Positions 34,907-44,316 of a stretch of DNA of 64,000 nucleotides are shown piece by piece (the stretch's first letter is position 1; the number at the start of each line of letters is the position of its first letter). Source of the DNA: Brassica napus. Lineage: Eukaryota; Streptophyta; Magnoliopsida; Brassicales; Brassicaceae. The stretch covers positions 1 to 64,000 of the forward strand of contig NW_026015103.1 of NCBI RefSeq assembly GCF_020379485.1. Reading direction: 5' to 3'. The position numbers and the translations under genes were made by a program. Below the pieces are notes generated by a model. It saw only the letters and a program-made list of their open reading frames with translations, did no database searches and was not told the origin of the DNA.

Positions 34907-36888
34907 TTCCCTCCCTCTTCAAAAGGTTTTGTCCTCAAAACCAATTTACCTTGGTATATGGACGGTTTTGTGATGCATTGTCGATATCGTGGTTTTTCTT
35001 TAATCAGTAGGGAAGCCATGACCCCTTTCCATGGTAGGTCTATGATTTCCCTTGGCAAGAACGTGGTCTCCTTTTTGAAATCTCCTATTTCACACTTGGT
35101 TTCTCCATTGACCACTGCTTGGGTGTAAGGTTGTGAGTTTGGTTCTGGATGCTTCTCCATTGTACCTATACCTGAATCATCACTTATGGGCAAGAGCAAG
35201 TGTTTCATACTTGAAGTGGAGGATTCAAAAAAATAGTATTGAGTAAGATTTAGAGCTTCACTTACCTGGTTATCTTGCATTGATTCAGCTTCGGTATTTG
35301 CTACCTCTAAAGCATGATCAGCTGGTGTAGAGGTCTCTAGGATAGATTGCTCATTATTCTCTTGTTGTTGAGCTTCTGGACGTGTCTCCTCATTACCTAG
35401 ACCTTTATAAACATTCTTATCATAAGTTGGGACTTGAGAATTTTCAAGTGTTGAACTTGCTAGCGCAGCAAGGTTGGGTTCTTGTTCCTTGATTTCCATG
35501 TTAGTACCTGAAATGTTTTTAACCTTTTGGGCACTAGACAAGTGTGTTAAGACAGTCATGGAATTACTAGAAACAGAATTAGATCCAGCTTTAATCAAGT
35601 TGATAAGATCATCAAACTTTTTATCTATTCTAGTAAAGGAATCACTTATCTCCAAGTTGGTTTCTCTTGCTTCACGTAGTGCCATCTTTACAGCTCGTTT
35701 TGTGGGGCAATATTTTGCAAGATGACCTTGGCCTTGACACCTATAACAAATAACCTCAGGTGGTTTAAAGGATTTAGAGTACTCACCTTGGTTGTGCTTT
35801 ACATGAGGTGTATGCACTGGTTTTGAGCTTTGCCTCTGGTTTGCCGGCTGCAAGACGTGGGGTTGTACTACTCTCTTTGTAGACACCTTCTGAGCGAGTT
35901 GTGTAGGGATGTAAGGTGCAAATCTATCCCTCATGACCCCTTTGAATGGCTCCCAAGTGCGTATAGGAGGCTCTTGAAATTGTTCCCTATACTTCTCTTC
36001 TCTTTTCCAATACCGTTGAGCCTTTTCAGTGAGCTGTCCTAGACCATAGGACAAGTATTCTCCTTTTGGAATGGAGTTGCACTTGAAGTACCTTTCCATG
36101 TCCTCTTCCCACTGAAGATAGTTTCTAGGGTCTTCACCTTTTCCTGAAAACTTATACAAACGAAACTGATCATATGAATTATAGTGAGAAGTTAAAGTTA
36201 CCTCACGCTCATGTAGTTGTCTCGGTTTCAGTTTAACAAAACGTTTAGGACAGGTTCTAGGGGGTAATCTCCTCATCTCAAAATGTTCATACATCAGCTC
36301 TTTGACATATTCCCAGTGTGGGGTTGGTTCCTTGAAGTAGATGCGACATTCTTCCTCTTGAAGCCACCATTGGTAAGCTTCTCCTACAAGGGTGTCTAAG
36401 GCTATGGACAGCTTCTTATGTTCAGGAACTTTGTACTCCCAAAAATAATTTTCCATGTCTTCCTGCCATCTGGAGTAGTTCTCGTTTCCTGAAAAAGACA
36501 CAAGTGTTTTGGTGAAAACTGTTGGACTATAGTCATAAAATTTATCAGTAAATTTTAACCAAGGTTTAGAATAGCTCTTGTTGATGGTATGGTTCTTGTA
36601 GTGGTCTTGTGGTTTGGAATCAAGCTCCCCACGACATGGTCCTTCCTCATATCCATCTTCAGCCCTTGACTCTCTACACTGGTCGTCTTCTTCAGAGCCA
36701 TCTCCATAGTTTTGATCTTCCCATGAGTATCCCGGTTCTTCACCCCAATCAAGTTCAGAAATATTGTACTCATCAGCTTCTTCTTCAGAGCCATCTCCAT
36801 AGTTTTGATCTTCCCATGAGTATCCCGGTTCTTCACCCCAATCAACTTCAGAAATATTGTACTCATCAGCTTCTTCTTCAGTCGCCAT
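34252..36888 (-). CDS. Gag-like protein with two capsid-like units and one zinc knuckle
   Basis: 878 codons from the ATG at 36888 (MATEEEADEY); the frame is also open from 36957, but the later ATG fits better because the extra 23 residues look like translated leader. Order: two tandem 31-residue acidic repeats (residues 4-65); capsid-like unit 1 (about 131-205, FSGNENYSRWQEDMENYF); capsid-like unit 2 (about 246-325, FSGKGEDPRNYLQWEEDMER); a basic linker; a CCHC zinc knuckle, CYRCQGQGHLAKYC (381-394); a coiled-coil-like stretch; a long polar region; and a C-terminal part of about 218 residues encoded inside the LTR. Both capsid units resemble the retrotrans_gag domain of plant gypsy elements. 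LRTKPFEEGGNDEDL at the LTR border is encoded by the polypurine tract and resembles the end of gypsy integrases, suggesting descent from a gypsy element by loss of pol. The role of the C-terminal part is unknown. Confidence 0.85.
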   Translation of the reverse strand: MATEEEADEYNISEVDWGEEPGYSWEDQNYGDGSEEEADEYNISELDWGEEPGYSWEDQNYGDGSEEDDQCRESRAEDGYEEGPCRGELDSKPQDHYKNHTINKSYSKPWLKFTDKFYDYSPTVFTKTLVSFSGNENYSRWQEDMENYFWEYKVPEHKKLSIALDTLVGEAYQWWLQEEECRIYFKEPTPHWEYVKELMYEHFEMRRLPPRTCPKRFVKLKPRQLHEREVTLTSHYNSYDQFRLYKFSGKGEDPRNYLQWEEDMERYFKCNSIPKGEYLSYGLGQLTEKAQRYWKREEKYREQFQEPPIRTWEPFKGVMRDRFAPYIPTQLAQKVSTKRVVQPHVLQPANQRQSSKPVHTPHVKHNQGEYSKSFKPPEVICYRCQGQGHLAKYCPTKRAVKMALREARETNLEISDSFTRIDKKFDDLINLIKAGSNSVSSNSMTVLTHLSSAQKVKNISGTNMEIKEQEPNLAALASSTLENSQVPTYDKNVYKGLGNEETRPEAQQQENNEQSILETSTPADHALEVANTEAESMQDNQVSEALNLTQYYFFESSTSSMKHLLLPISDDSGIGTMEKHPEPNSQPYTQAVVNGETKCEIGDFKKETTFLPREIIDLPWKGVMASLLIKEKPRYRQCITKPSIYQGKLVLRTKPFEEGGNDEDLKSVAGPPTHEINHTSYIGASSNIGSLKEGYICNHEEFNPETGCYRFSTQAEHAANLFHTKRSNGLGDMPVTSQTIYTASELVLIKESNSLLKECATQTHVWKPGDYSLYLRAVGEFLPCTSSHRIKMNPLFVNLPYMDAFTLGVIEDQRLFPLLFRHDLETIQTSKEIPRMHFFLPKLTRYKERRKLPYMDRFCTNLVQRLVFHLLFLSKLFL
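34907..34925 (-). promoter_or_regulatory. Polypurine tract of the Gag-only element
   Basis: On the minus strand, a purine run (GAAGAGGGAGGGAA) lies directly before the left LTR. It is the expected plus-strand primer and is also coding (FEEGGND). Confidence 0.8.
36695..36880 (-). repeat. Two 93-bp tandem copies within the Gag-like gene
   Basis: GAGCCATCTCC recurs at 36695 and 36788, an exact 93-bp offset. The copies are almost identical and add one 31-residue acidic unit in frame. A recent in-frame duplication. Confidence 0.9.
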
Positions 36889-37518
36889 GTCTACCAAGTT
36901 AAGGATTAAATATCTCAAGAAGAAGATGAAAGTATTCTGAATCAAGTGATTAAACAAGAAAACGTGACTAGCAAAGTTAAAGGAAAGAAGAAGAAAAAAA
37001 TACTAAACACTAAACAAAATGGGCAATTTCTGATTTCCTCTCTTTTTTTTTTTTTAAAATAAAGTTTGCAAGTAAACAAAAATCTTTTGGAAAGGAATAA
37101 GTTTCGGTTGACCAGAAGAAGGAAAACTTTCAAAAACTCCACCAAAATTTGGAAACTCGGATATTAACTTAATTCTAACAGCTTTTATGTTTTTTTTTTA
37201 AAGATATGGATCTAAGAAACAATTAAATCGACAGGATGAAGAACAAATGAAGAACACAACTTTTTATGGGTTTTAATATTTTTGACAGAAATAAAGAACT
37301 AAATGCAACAAATGACAAACAATTTTATTTTTATGGTTTTATGAAATAGAAACAAGATAAACAAGATGCAACAGAAACAAATATGACTTTTTTATAGGTT
37401 TTATATGATTATGCAAAACAAAACTAAATGAAAAACAAAATGCAAAACAAAATTAAAAGATATAAAGGTTGGATGAACACAACCTGGGGATAGGAGCTTT
37501 AAGCTCTGATACCAAAAA
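36889..37518 (-). promoter_or_regulatory. Leader and primer-binding site of the Gag-only element
   Basis: About 630 bp without a credible gene, AT-rich, with several runs of T or A. At its right end AAGCTCTGATACCA (37501-37514) reads TGGTATCAGAGCTT on the minus strand, an initiator-methionine-tRNA primer-binding site four bases from the LTR. Confidence 0.82.
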
Positions 37519-38522
37519 TGATACAAGCCTAAGCTAACAAAGACTAGATCACAAGGCAACAAGAGTTGTCAAGCTTGAATGGGTCGATTGTCGCCACAAA
37601 GGGTTGCGGAAGTATCCCTTTGATAAGACCAGAAGCCTGGGCCTATGTGAATCCACACAAAGACAGAGACCTACACTTGTATCCTAGAATGAATCCACAA
37701 ACTAAGGAGACAAGCAAACGGACAAGAAATCTAAAGGAATCCACCTAAAGACTAATTGAACAAAACAAAGACAAACTTTGTAAACTGAATAATACTTTAT
37801 TAATTTCGTGCAAGGGTGCTTTACAAATGAGACTTAGCTCAGTTTAAATAGAAAAGAACACAAATGCCTAAAGGAATAACTTGGAAAGAAATAATAAGTG
37901 AAAAACTAGCCGTTGGACTAAGTTGGTGCAGAATCTGTCCATGTATGGAAGTTTTCTTCTCTCCTTGTATCTTGTGAGTTTGGGAAGAAAGAAATGCATC
38001 CTTGGGATCTCCTTTGATGTCTGGATAGTCTCTAAGTCGTGCCTGAAGAGAAGGGGAAAGAGCCGTTGGTCTTCAATAACTCCAAGTGTGAATGCATCCA
38101 TGTAAGGTAAGTTGACAAATAAGGGATTCATCTTGATCCTGTGGCTGCTGGTGCATGGTAGAAACTCTCCAACTGCTCTTAGATATAATGAATAATCTCC
38201 TGGTTTCCACACGTGAGTTTGAGTTGCACACTCCTTAAGCAAAGAATTACTTTCCTTAATTAGAACCAGTTCGGATGCAGTGTAGATAGTCTGACTTGTA
38301 ACGGGCATATCTCCTAAACCATTACTCCTTTTGGTATGAAACAAATTCGCTGCGTGCTCTGCTTGAGTTGAGAATCTATAACAACCGGTTTCAGGGTTAA
38401 ATTCCTCATGGTTGCAAATATATCCTTCTTTGAGTGAACCTATGTTGCTGCTGGCTCCAATGTAGCTTGTATGGTTGATCCCATGAGTTGGTGGTCCAGC
38501 TACTGACTTGAGGTCCTCATCA
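37519..38522 (-). repeat. 5' LTR of the Gag-only element (right copy)
   Basis: 1004 bp, nearly identical to 33903-34906. On the minus strand, a TATA-like TATTTAAA lies at 37843-37850 and a polyadenylation-type AATAAA at 37796-37801, about 45 bases further on; together they suggest a short R region. Its U3 repeats the C-terminal coding part of the Gag-like gene, here without an upstream gene. Confidence 0.9.
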
Positions 38523-38635
38523 TTCCCTCATCAAAGTTTTATCCCAATGGGTTTTCTTTGGTGAGGTTTTTAATGAGGGAGGTCTTCATGGTTTCCAAGC
38601 TTGACTTGTTCCACATGGTCAAGCTTGAGGGGGAG
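38523..38635 (+). promoter_or_regulatory. Copia-1 3' untranslated region: hairpin and polypurine tract
   Basis: Resumes after the insertion with TTCCC, the right target duplication. CCTCATCAAAG (38526-38536) pairs with CTTTGGTGAGG (38556-38566) with one mismatch, around a loop with TCCCAATGGG. The tract AAGCTTGAGGGGGAG (38621-38635) directly precedes the 3' LTR. Confidence 0.8.
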
Positions 38636-39164
38636 TGTTGAGATGAGGTAATAAAGAGAGGAGACATTGATAGAGAAAGAGGATTGAGGCATACAGTAAC
38701 TTTGGAGTTTTACCACAATAACTTTAGTTTTACTGTGGTAACTCAGTTAAAGCTTGGAAAGTGATCTTGCTTCACTTTGGAGAGTTACCCACGCCCAAGG
38801 AGCCCTTGGATAAGGAAGGAGCAGTCTGGATAAGGTTTCCTCAAGCTAGAGAGGCTGGAGACAGGCTGTAAAGTAGACAGCATCTAGTAAAAGATGCCAA
38901 AGGGATCAAGCATGTGAAGACTCCCATTGGATGCTTTTGGATGGCTCTCTTTGACTACACATGCTCTGAATCTCTTTCTTATCTTATGGATTTCGAAATG
39001 TATTGTCTCTCTCACATAAATATGTTGTAAACCTCATCTTTAATAATTAATGGAGTTTTGAGTCTCTCTCTTTATTCTCTCACTAAAATCTCTTAATCTC
39101 TTTAATCTTTTCATCTGATTATCTCTGATTATTTGAATCATGCTCTAATACACAAAAGTGTATA
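38636..39164 (+). repeat. Copia-1 3' LTR
   Basis: 529 bp, two differences from the 5' copy. One (G to A) is in the left arm of the U3 inverted repeat (38711-38740), so that stem has one mismatch here. The other is CACGCCC versus CACGACC. It ends at GTGTATA, followed by the target duplication CAGAC (39165-39169). Confidence 0.93.
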
Positions 39165-39603
39165 CAGACAAGTGAAACCTCGACCGCGGTTACAAGAAGT
39201 TACCCAAGTAACTTATGGGAAGAGAAGGAGCTTTGGCTGATGAATCAGACCGTTTGAGGATAAGAGAGGCGCGGCTTTACAGGCTGGCACAGCTGGAAAG
39301 GCAAGAGCATCTTTGTCCAAGATCCTAGATGCTCCAAGCATGTGGGAACGCTGATTGGCCGAGTTAAAGAGAGCTTATCCTAACCTTGTTGACCTCACAT
39401 GCTTAGCTCCTCTTTATGATTTCGAAAACCCTAATGATCTCTCACTATATATTGTAACTCTTGTCATTAATAATAAACATACAGTTCTGAGTCTATCTCT
39501 CTACATTCATACTCTCTTAATCATGATTCTCACCTAAACTTGTCATAATCTCACATTCTGTTCCTTAATCTTCTCTAAATCATTTCATTCTCTTAATCTA
39601 ATA
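39165..39603 (+). repeat. Copia-2 5' LTR, second part
   Basis: Begins with the right copy of the copia-1 target duplication and continues the LTR of copia-2 to CTAATA. It carries a TATA-like TATATAT at 39446-39452, inside CACTATATATTG. Matches 44464-44897 with one difference. Confidence 0.92.
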
Positions 39604-39695
39604 TGGTATCAGAGCCAGGTTGCTCATATTCTGGTTTCTAATCTCATTAATCTTCAGCTTCATTTCATCTACGGTTGTTCTTTAAAGCATTTGGA
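39604..39695 (+). promoter_or_regulatory. Copia-2 primer-binding site and leader
   Basis: TGGTATCAGAGCCAGG follows the LTR without a gap, the same primer-binding site as copia-1. The leader is only about 90 bases to the ATG at 39696. Confidence 0.87.
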
Positions 39696-42407
39696 ATGGA
39701 GGAAAGCAAGAGCAAGACTCTCTCGGTGGCGGTTACGTTGAAGGGTGGTACTAACTACCTGTTGTGGTCTCGCTTGGTGAAAGCAGCGGTTGGGAGCAAG
39801 GGTCTATGGAGCCATATCTCTGGTGGAGCTCCAAGACCAGTTGCTAGAGAAGGAGAAGGCGGTCAAGAGCTGGTGGTGGCAGATCAAGAGAAGTGGGATC
39901 AGGATGACTTGAAGGTGCTTACGGTGCTACATGGGTCACTTGAAGCCTCGATCTTGGAAGCATACAGCTACTGTGAGACGCCAAAGGACCTGTGGGAGAC
40001 ACTCCAAAAGGTCTATGGTAACACATCTAACCTGAGCCGTGTGTTCGAGTTGAAGAGATCGATCAACACACTTGTGCAAGAGGAGGTGGAGTTTACTAAA
40101 CACTTGGGAAAGTTCAGAGCCTTGTGGTCAGAGCTAGAGATGCTGAGGCCCAACACCACTGACCAAGATGTGCTCATGGAAAGGAGAGAACAAGACCAAG
40201 TGTTCGGCTTGCTACTCACCTTGAATCCGATCTTTAATGATCTCATCAAGCACATCTTGAGGTCACCAAAGCTTCCCTCCCTTGAAGATGTGTGTGCTCA
40301 GATACAAAAAGAAGAGGGATCAGTTGGGCTGTTCGGAGGCAAGGGGGAGCTCACACTTGCAAACCAAGCTGATACTATCCAGGCAAACAAGGCGGCTTAC
40401 CGCACTGAAGAAGGGAAGTTTGGAGGGAAGTGTGACCATTGCAAGAAGCAGGGCCACAAGAGGAGCCAATGCTGGATTCTGCACCCTCACCTCAAGCCAG
40501 CAAAGTTCCTGAAGGATAAAGAAGCAAGGGCGCATCTGTCTGAAGGGGCAAGTGAAGCTGGAACATCCGGAGCTGGGCAGACAATGCGAGATGGTGAAGG
40601 AAAGGCCTTAACTACCCAACACACTCCGGGGAAGAGCACTGATGGTGAGATGATAAGGAGATCAGACATTGATGCCCTCATCAAAGCTCTCAAGGAGAAT
40701 GGTAACTGTATGAACTCTTCTTTAGGATACTCTCTTGCTGCATCCTATATAGATAGAACTGATGGATATCTAAGTCATAGTATTGAGACTACTAGAGCAC
40801 CTAGAACTCTAAACAGCTTGAATGATTTGCCTAGAACCTTTGCAGCTAGTAATGTGATAAAACCATTGATTGTAGATTCAGGAGCTTCTCATCACATGAT
40901 TAGTGACACTAGTTTGATTAAAAATATCGAACCTGCTTGTGGAAATGTGATGATTGCTAATGGTGATAGAATTGCAATTAAAGGAATAGGAAATCTAAAG
41001 CTGTTTGATAACGAGTCTAAAGCATTTTATATGCCTGAATTCACATCTAATTTATTATCTGTTAAAAGATGTACTACTGATTTGCATTGCAATGTTATCT
41101 TTAGTCCTAATGATGTGAAGTTTCAGGATATTGATACAAGGAAAATGATTGGCAAGGGAGTTACCAAAGGAGAGCTTTATATGCTAGAAGACATAGCTCC
41201 TGTTTCCAATTCAAGTTGCTCGTTTAGTTCTATTTCCAGTTTGAATAATAATGCATTGTGGCATGCTAGACTAGGTCACCCACATGTTAGAGCCTTAAGC
41301 TTAATGTTACCAGGTGTCATGTTTAAAAATAATGAATGTGAAGCATGTATCTTGGGCAAACATTGTAAGACAGTCTTTAAGAACTCAACTACTATCTATG
41401 AGAAATGTTTTGATCTTGTGCATTCTGATGTGTGGACTGCTCCTTGCTTGTCTAGGGAAAACTATAAGTATTTTGTAACATTCATTGATGAAAAATCCAA
41501 ATACACCTGGTTAACACTCATTAAAACTAAGGATAGAGTTCTTGAGGCATTTAAAAACTTTCAAGCTTATGTATCTAACCATTATAATGCCAAGCTTAAG
41601 ATTTTCAGATCAGATAATGGTGGGGAGTATACAAGCAATGCCTTCAAGCAACATCTAGCTTCACACGGAATCCTTCATCAAACTAGCTGTCCCTACACTC
41701 CACAGCAGAATGGAGTGGCTGAGAGAAAGAATCGACACCTCATGGAGGTTGCAAGATCAATGATGTTCCAAACAAATGTCCCAAAGAGATTCTGGAGTGA
41801 TGCTGTGATCTCAGCCTGCTACTTGATCAATCGGATTCCCACAAGAGTCTTGGAGGATCAATCACCATTTGAAGTGTTAAACAAGCTCAAGCCATCTCTA
41901 AGCCACTTGAGAGTGTTTGGAAGCCTTTGTTATGTACTGATTCCGGGAGATATGAGGAACAAGCTGGAACCTAAGAGTACTAAGGCTATGTTTGTAGGGT
42001 ATTCCACTACACAAAGAGGATACAAGTGCTTTGATCCTCAAACAAGAAGACTCCTAGTGTCAAGAGACGTGAAGTTTATAGAGACTAAGGGGTACTATGA
42101 AGAAAGAAGCTGGGAAGATTTGAAGGATCTAGCTCAACCATCTGACAAGGCTGCAAGCCTTAGGATGATCTTGGATGGTCTTGGGATCAATACAACCCAG
42201 GATCCAAAGGGCGAGAAGCACCAGTTCAAAATGAAGCTGAAGACACACCCCATGCTGATCATGAAGGGGGAAACCAGTCTGATGGAGCTCATGAGAATGA
42301 AGGGAGCGCAAGTCCTGATCAACAAGGGATGCGAAATGAAGATGAAACTGAAGAAAGAGATCAGTTTGAGGTACAATCTGAAAGAGGAGAAGAAGGAGAA
42401 GTACTGA
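39696..42407 (+). CDS. Copia-2 Gag, protease and integrase, ending in a frameshift
   Basis: 904 codons from the ATG at 39696 (MEESKSKT). Gag is of usual copia form, with WSELEMLRPNTTD and one CCHC zinc knuckle, CDHCKKQGHKRSQC (residues 246-259). Protease has DSGAS with D394. The pre-integrase zinc segment (WHARLGHPH, CEAC) is followed by integrase with D578, D640 and E676 (D-61-D-35-E) and RSDNGGEY. After about 42200 the frame no longer matches copia: the expected acidic linker continues in the frame one base back (42329-44179). The last 60 or so residues here are therefore frameshift product, ending at 42407. With one base restored the polyprotein would be continuous, as it is in copia-1. 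Confidence 0.88.
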   Translation: MEESKSKTLSVAVTLKGGTNYLLWSRLVKAAVGSKGLWSHISGGAPRPVAREGEGGQELVVADQEKWDQDDLKVLTVLHGSLEASILEAYSYCETPKDLWETLQKVYGNTSNLSRVFELKRSINTLVQEEVEFTKHLGKFRALWSELEMLRPNTTDQDVLMERREQDQVFGLLLTLNPIFNDLIKHILRSPKLPSLEDVCAQIQKEEGSVGLFGGKGELTLANQADTIQANKAAYRTEEGKFGGKCDHCKKQGHKRSQCWILHPHLKPAKFLKDKEARAHLSEGASEAGTSGAGQTMRDGEGKALTTQHTPGKSTDGEMIRRSDIDALIKALKENGNCMNSSLGYSLAASYIDRTDGYLSHSIETTRAPRTLNSLNDLPRTFAASNVIKPLIVDSGASHHMISDTSLIKNIEPACGNVMIANGDRIAIKGIGNLKLFDNESKAFYMPEFTSNLLSVKRCTTDLHCNVIFSPNDVKFQDIDTRKMIGKGVTKGELYMLEDIAPVSNSSCSFSSISSLNNNALWHARLGHPHVRALSLMLPGVMFKNNECEACILGKHCKTVFKNSTTIYEKCFDLVHSDVWTAPCLSRENYKYFVTFIDEKSKYTWLTLIKTKDRVLEAFKNFQAYVSNHYNAKLKIFRSDNGGEYTSNAFKQHLASHGILHQTSCPYTPQQNGVAERKNRHLMEVARSMMFQTNVPKRFWSDAVISACYLINRIPTRVLEDQSPFEVLNKLKPSLSHLRVFGSLCYVLIPGDMRNKLEPKSTKAMFVGYSTTQRGYKCFDPQTRRLLVSRDVKFIETKGYYEERSWEDLKDLAQPSDKAASLRMILDGLGINTTQDPKGEKHQFKMKLKTHPMLIMKGETSLMELMRMKGAQVLINKGCEMKMKLKKEISLRYNLKEEKKEKY

Positions 42408-44179
42408 ATGAAGCGGCAACTAGGGAACCGGGAGTGGAGATTGATCCACTTATGGAGACAGTACCGTTAAGAAGGAGTACAAGAGTGAGGAGGGATCCAT
42501 CTAACTGGACCAACACCAGAGTCTACTACAATGCTCAAGCTGTGGCACATCCTAGTCAAGCTGTGTGTTCATTTGCTCAGTTTCCAGATGACCATCACGC
42601 ATTTATGATCAGTTTGGATACAAGCTATATACCAAGGACATATGATGAGGCAATGAAAGACAAAGAATGGAGAGATTCAGTTGCGGATGAGGCTGATGCT
42701 ATGATTAAGAATGAAACCTGGTATGAGAGTGAGCTGCCTAAAGGGAAGAAGGCAGTGTCTTGTAAATGGATATTTACAATCAAGTATCTACCTGATGGAA
42801 GGATTGATAGGAAGAAGACAAGGCTGGTGGCTAGAGGGTTTACTCAAACATATGGAGAAGATTACATTGATACCTTTGCACCAGTGGCTAAACTTCACAC
42901 AATCAGAATCATGTTATCCATTGCAACAAACCTTGGATGGGGCTTATGGCAGATGGATGTGAAGAATGCATTCCTCCAAGGGGAGCTTGAAGATGAAGTA
43001 TACATGCATCCTCCTCCGGGACTAGAGAGCATGGTGAAGCCCGGAAATGTGTTGAGACTTAAGAAAGCCATCTATGGACTGAAGCAATCTCCTAGAGCAT
43101 GGTATCATAAGCTGAGCACAACCTTGAATGGAAGAGGCTTCCGGAAATCAGAATTGGATCACACGCTGTTCACTCTAGTCACACAATCAGGTATCATCTG
43201 TCTCTTGGTCTATGTGGATGACATTATCATTACTGGAAGTGATAAGGTTGGAATACAAGAGACCAAAGACTACCTTAAATCTGTATTTGAAATCAAGGAT
43301 TTAGGGGAAATGAAATACTTTCTTGGAATTGAAATTTGTAGATCCAAGGAAGGTTTATTCATGTCCCAAAGGAAGTATACACTTGATCTTTTGAAAGATG
43401 CAGGTAAACTTGGAGGACAAACTGCTAAGATGCCAATGGAGGATGGGTACAAAGTACCAAGAGAGGGGGAGCTTGAAGACAGCAAGCTATTCCACGACCC
43501 TAAGCTTTATAGGAAGCTAGTGGGTAAGCTAATCTACTTAACAATTACACGACCTGATATCTGCTTTGCTGTGAATCAGGTTAGTCAACATATGCAAGCT
43601 CCAAAGGATCACCATTGGAGAATGGTGGACAGAGTGCTTAGCTATCTCAACGGATCACCAGGCCAAGGAGTTTGGATGGGATGCAATGGGAGTACAGAAG
43701 TAGTAGGCTACTGTGATGCAGATTGGGCTGGAGATAGAGCAGACAGAAGATCTACAACCGGTTACTGCACCTTCATTGGAGGGAACCTTGTGACTTGGAA
43801 GAGCAAGAAGCAGAAAGTAGTCTCCTGCTCAAGTGCTGAAGCTGAGTATAGGGCAATGCTGAAGCTTACCAATGAGTTAGTGTGGATCAAGGGGATCTTG
43901 AAGCACATTGAGATTGAGCAAGCGGCGCCTATGACAATGCATTGTGACAACCAGGCTGCAATCCACATTGCCTCTAACTCAGTGTTTCATGAGAGAACCA
44001 AGCATATTGAAGTGGATTGTCACAAGGTGAGGCAGATGATAGTCTTGGGAGTGATTCTGCCATGCTATACAAGAAGTGAAGATCAGTTGGCTGATGTGTT
44101 TACTAAAGCCGCAAGGATGAAGACAATGGAGTCCATCTACATCAGGTTAGGACTCATTGATCTCTCAGCCAAGAGCTGA
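42329..44179 (+). pseudogene. Copia-2 reverse transcriptase and RNase H, out of frame with gag
   Basis: The second half of pol. This frame is open before 42329 back to at least about 42170 and overlaps the first frame. It starts with an acidic linker and LRRSTRVRRDPSNW, then reverse transcriptase with KARGFTQ-type and LKQSPRAWY motifs, catalytic YVDD near residues 295-298 from 42329 (43211-43222), and RNase H (YCDADWAGD, SSAEAEYRAM, QLADVFTKAA). Nearly every block matches copia-1. It has no start of its own, so it would be made only through frameshifting; more likely it is inactive because of a single-base loss at about 42200-42215. Confidence 0.83.
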
Positions 44180-44316
44180 TCCCCTTCCTGTGAGGTCTTT
44201 ACTCTTTTTCCCTCATCAAAGTTTTGTCCCAATGGGTTTTCTTTGATGAGGTTTTTAATGAGGAAGATCTCATAGTGTCCAAGCTTAGACTTCACAAAGC
44301 TAAGCTTGAGGGGGAG
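44180..44316 (+). promoter_or_regulatory. Copia-2 3' untranslated region: hairpin and polypurine tract
   Basis: CCTCATCAAAG (44211-44221) and CTTTGATGAGG (44241-44251) form a perfect 11-bp stem around a 19-base loop containing GTCCCAATGGG. The polypurine tract GCTTGAGGGGGAG (44304-44316) abuts the 3' LTR. A similar stem-loop is in the LTRs of gypsy element B. Confidence 0.8.

Larger units (their letters stand above)
33903..38522 (-). mobile_element. Non-autonomous LTR element with Gag only (TR-GAG type), nested in copia-1
   Basis: 4620 bp between TTCCC duplications (33898-33902 and 38523-38527). The 1004-bp LTRs (33903-34906 and 37519-38522) differ at one position that I see (GATCTCATG versus GATCCCATG). 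Orientation is minus: the primer-binding site is beside the right LTR and the polypurine tract beside the left. The 2612-bp interior encodes one Gag-like protein and no protease, reverse transcriptase or integrase. This fits the class called terminal-repeat retrotransposons with GAG domain. It must use enzymes supplied by another, probably gypsy-type, element. Near-identical LTRs mean it moved recently, so an active helper probably existed. Confidence 0.88.
28899..39164 (+). mobile_element. Copia-1: Ty1/copia element nested in the copia-2 5' LTR
   Basis: A Ty1/copia element with 529-bp LTRs (28899-29427 and 38636-39164), primer-binding site, one long gag-pol frame and polypurine tract, itself carrying a 4620-bp minus-strand insertion. 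The TSD is CAGAC (28894-28898 and 39165-39169). Its pol is close to that of copia-2 in long identical stretches, but its LTRs and gag are clearly different, so these are sister families and not copies of one element. The LTR copies differ at two positions. As with copia-2, the termini are TG...TA. Confidence 0.92.

Noticed and set aside
34252..36957. A captured host gene inside copia-1
   Set aside because: The segment has its own LTRs, TSD, primer-binding site and polypurine tract, and the protein has capsid-like units and a zinc knuckle; it is a separate retroelement.
39355..39537. Identical 60-codon frames at 39355 and 44649
   Set aside because: Both are in the copia-2 LTR across the promoter region; they are duplicated with the LTR and have no protein features.
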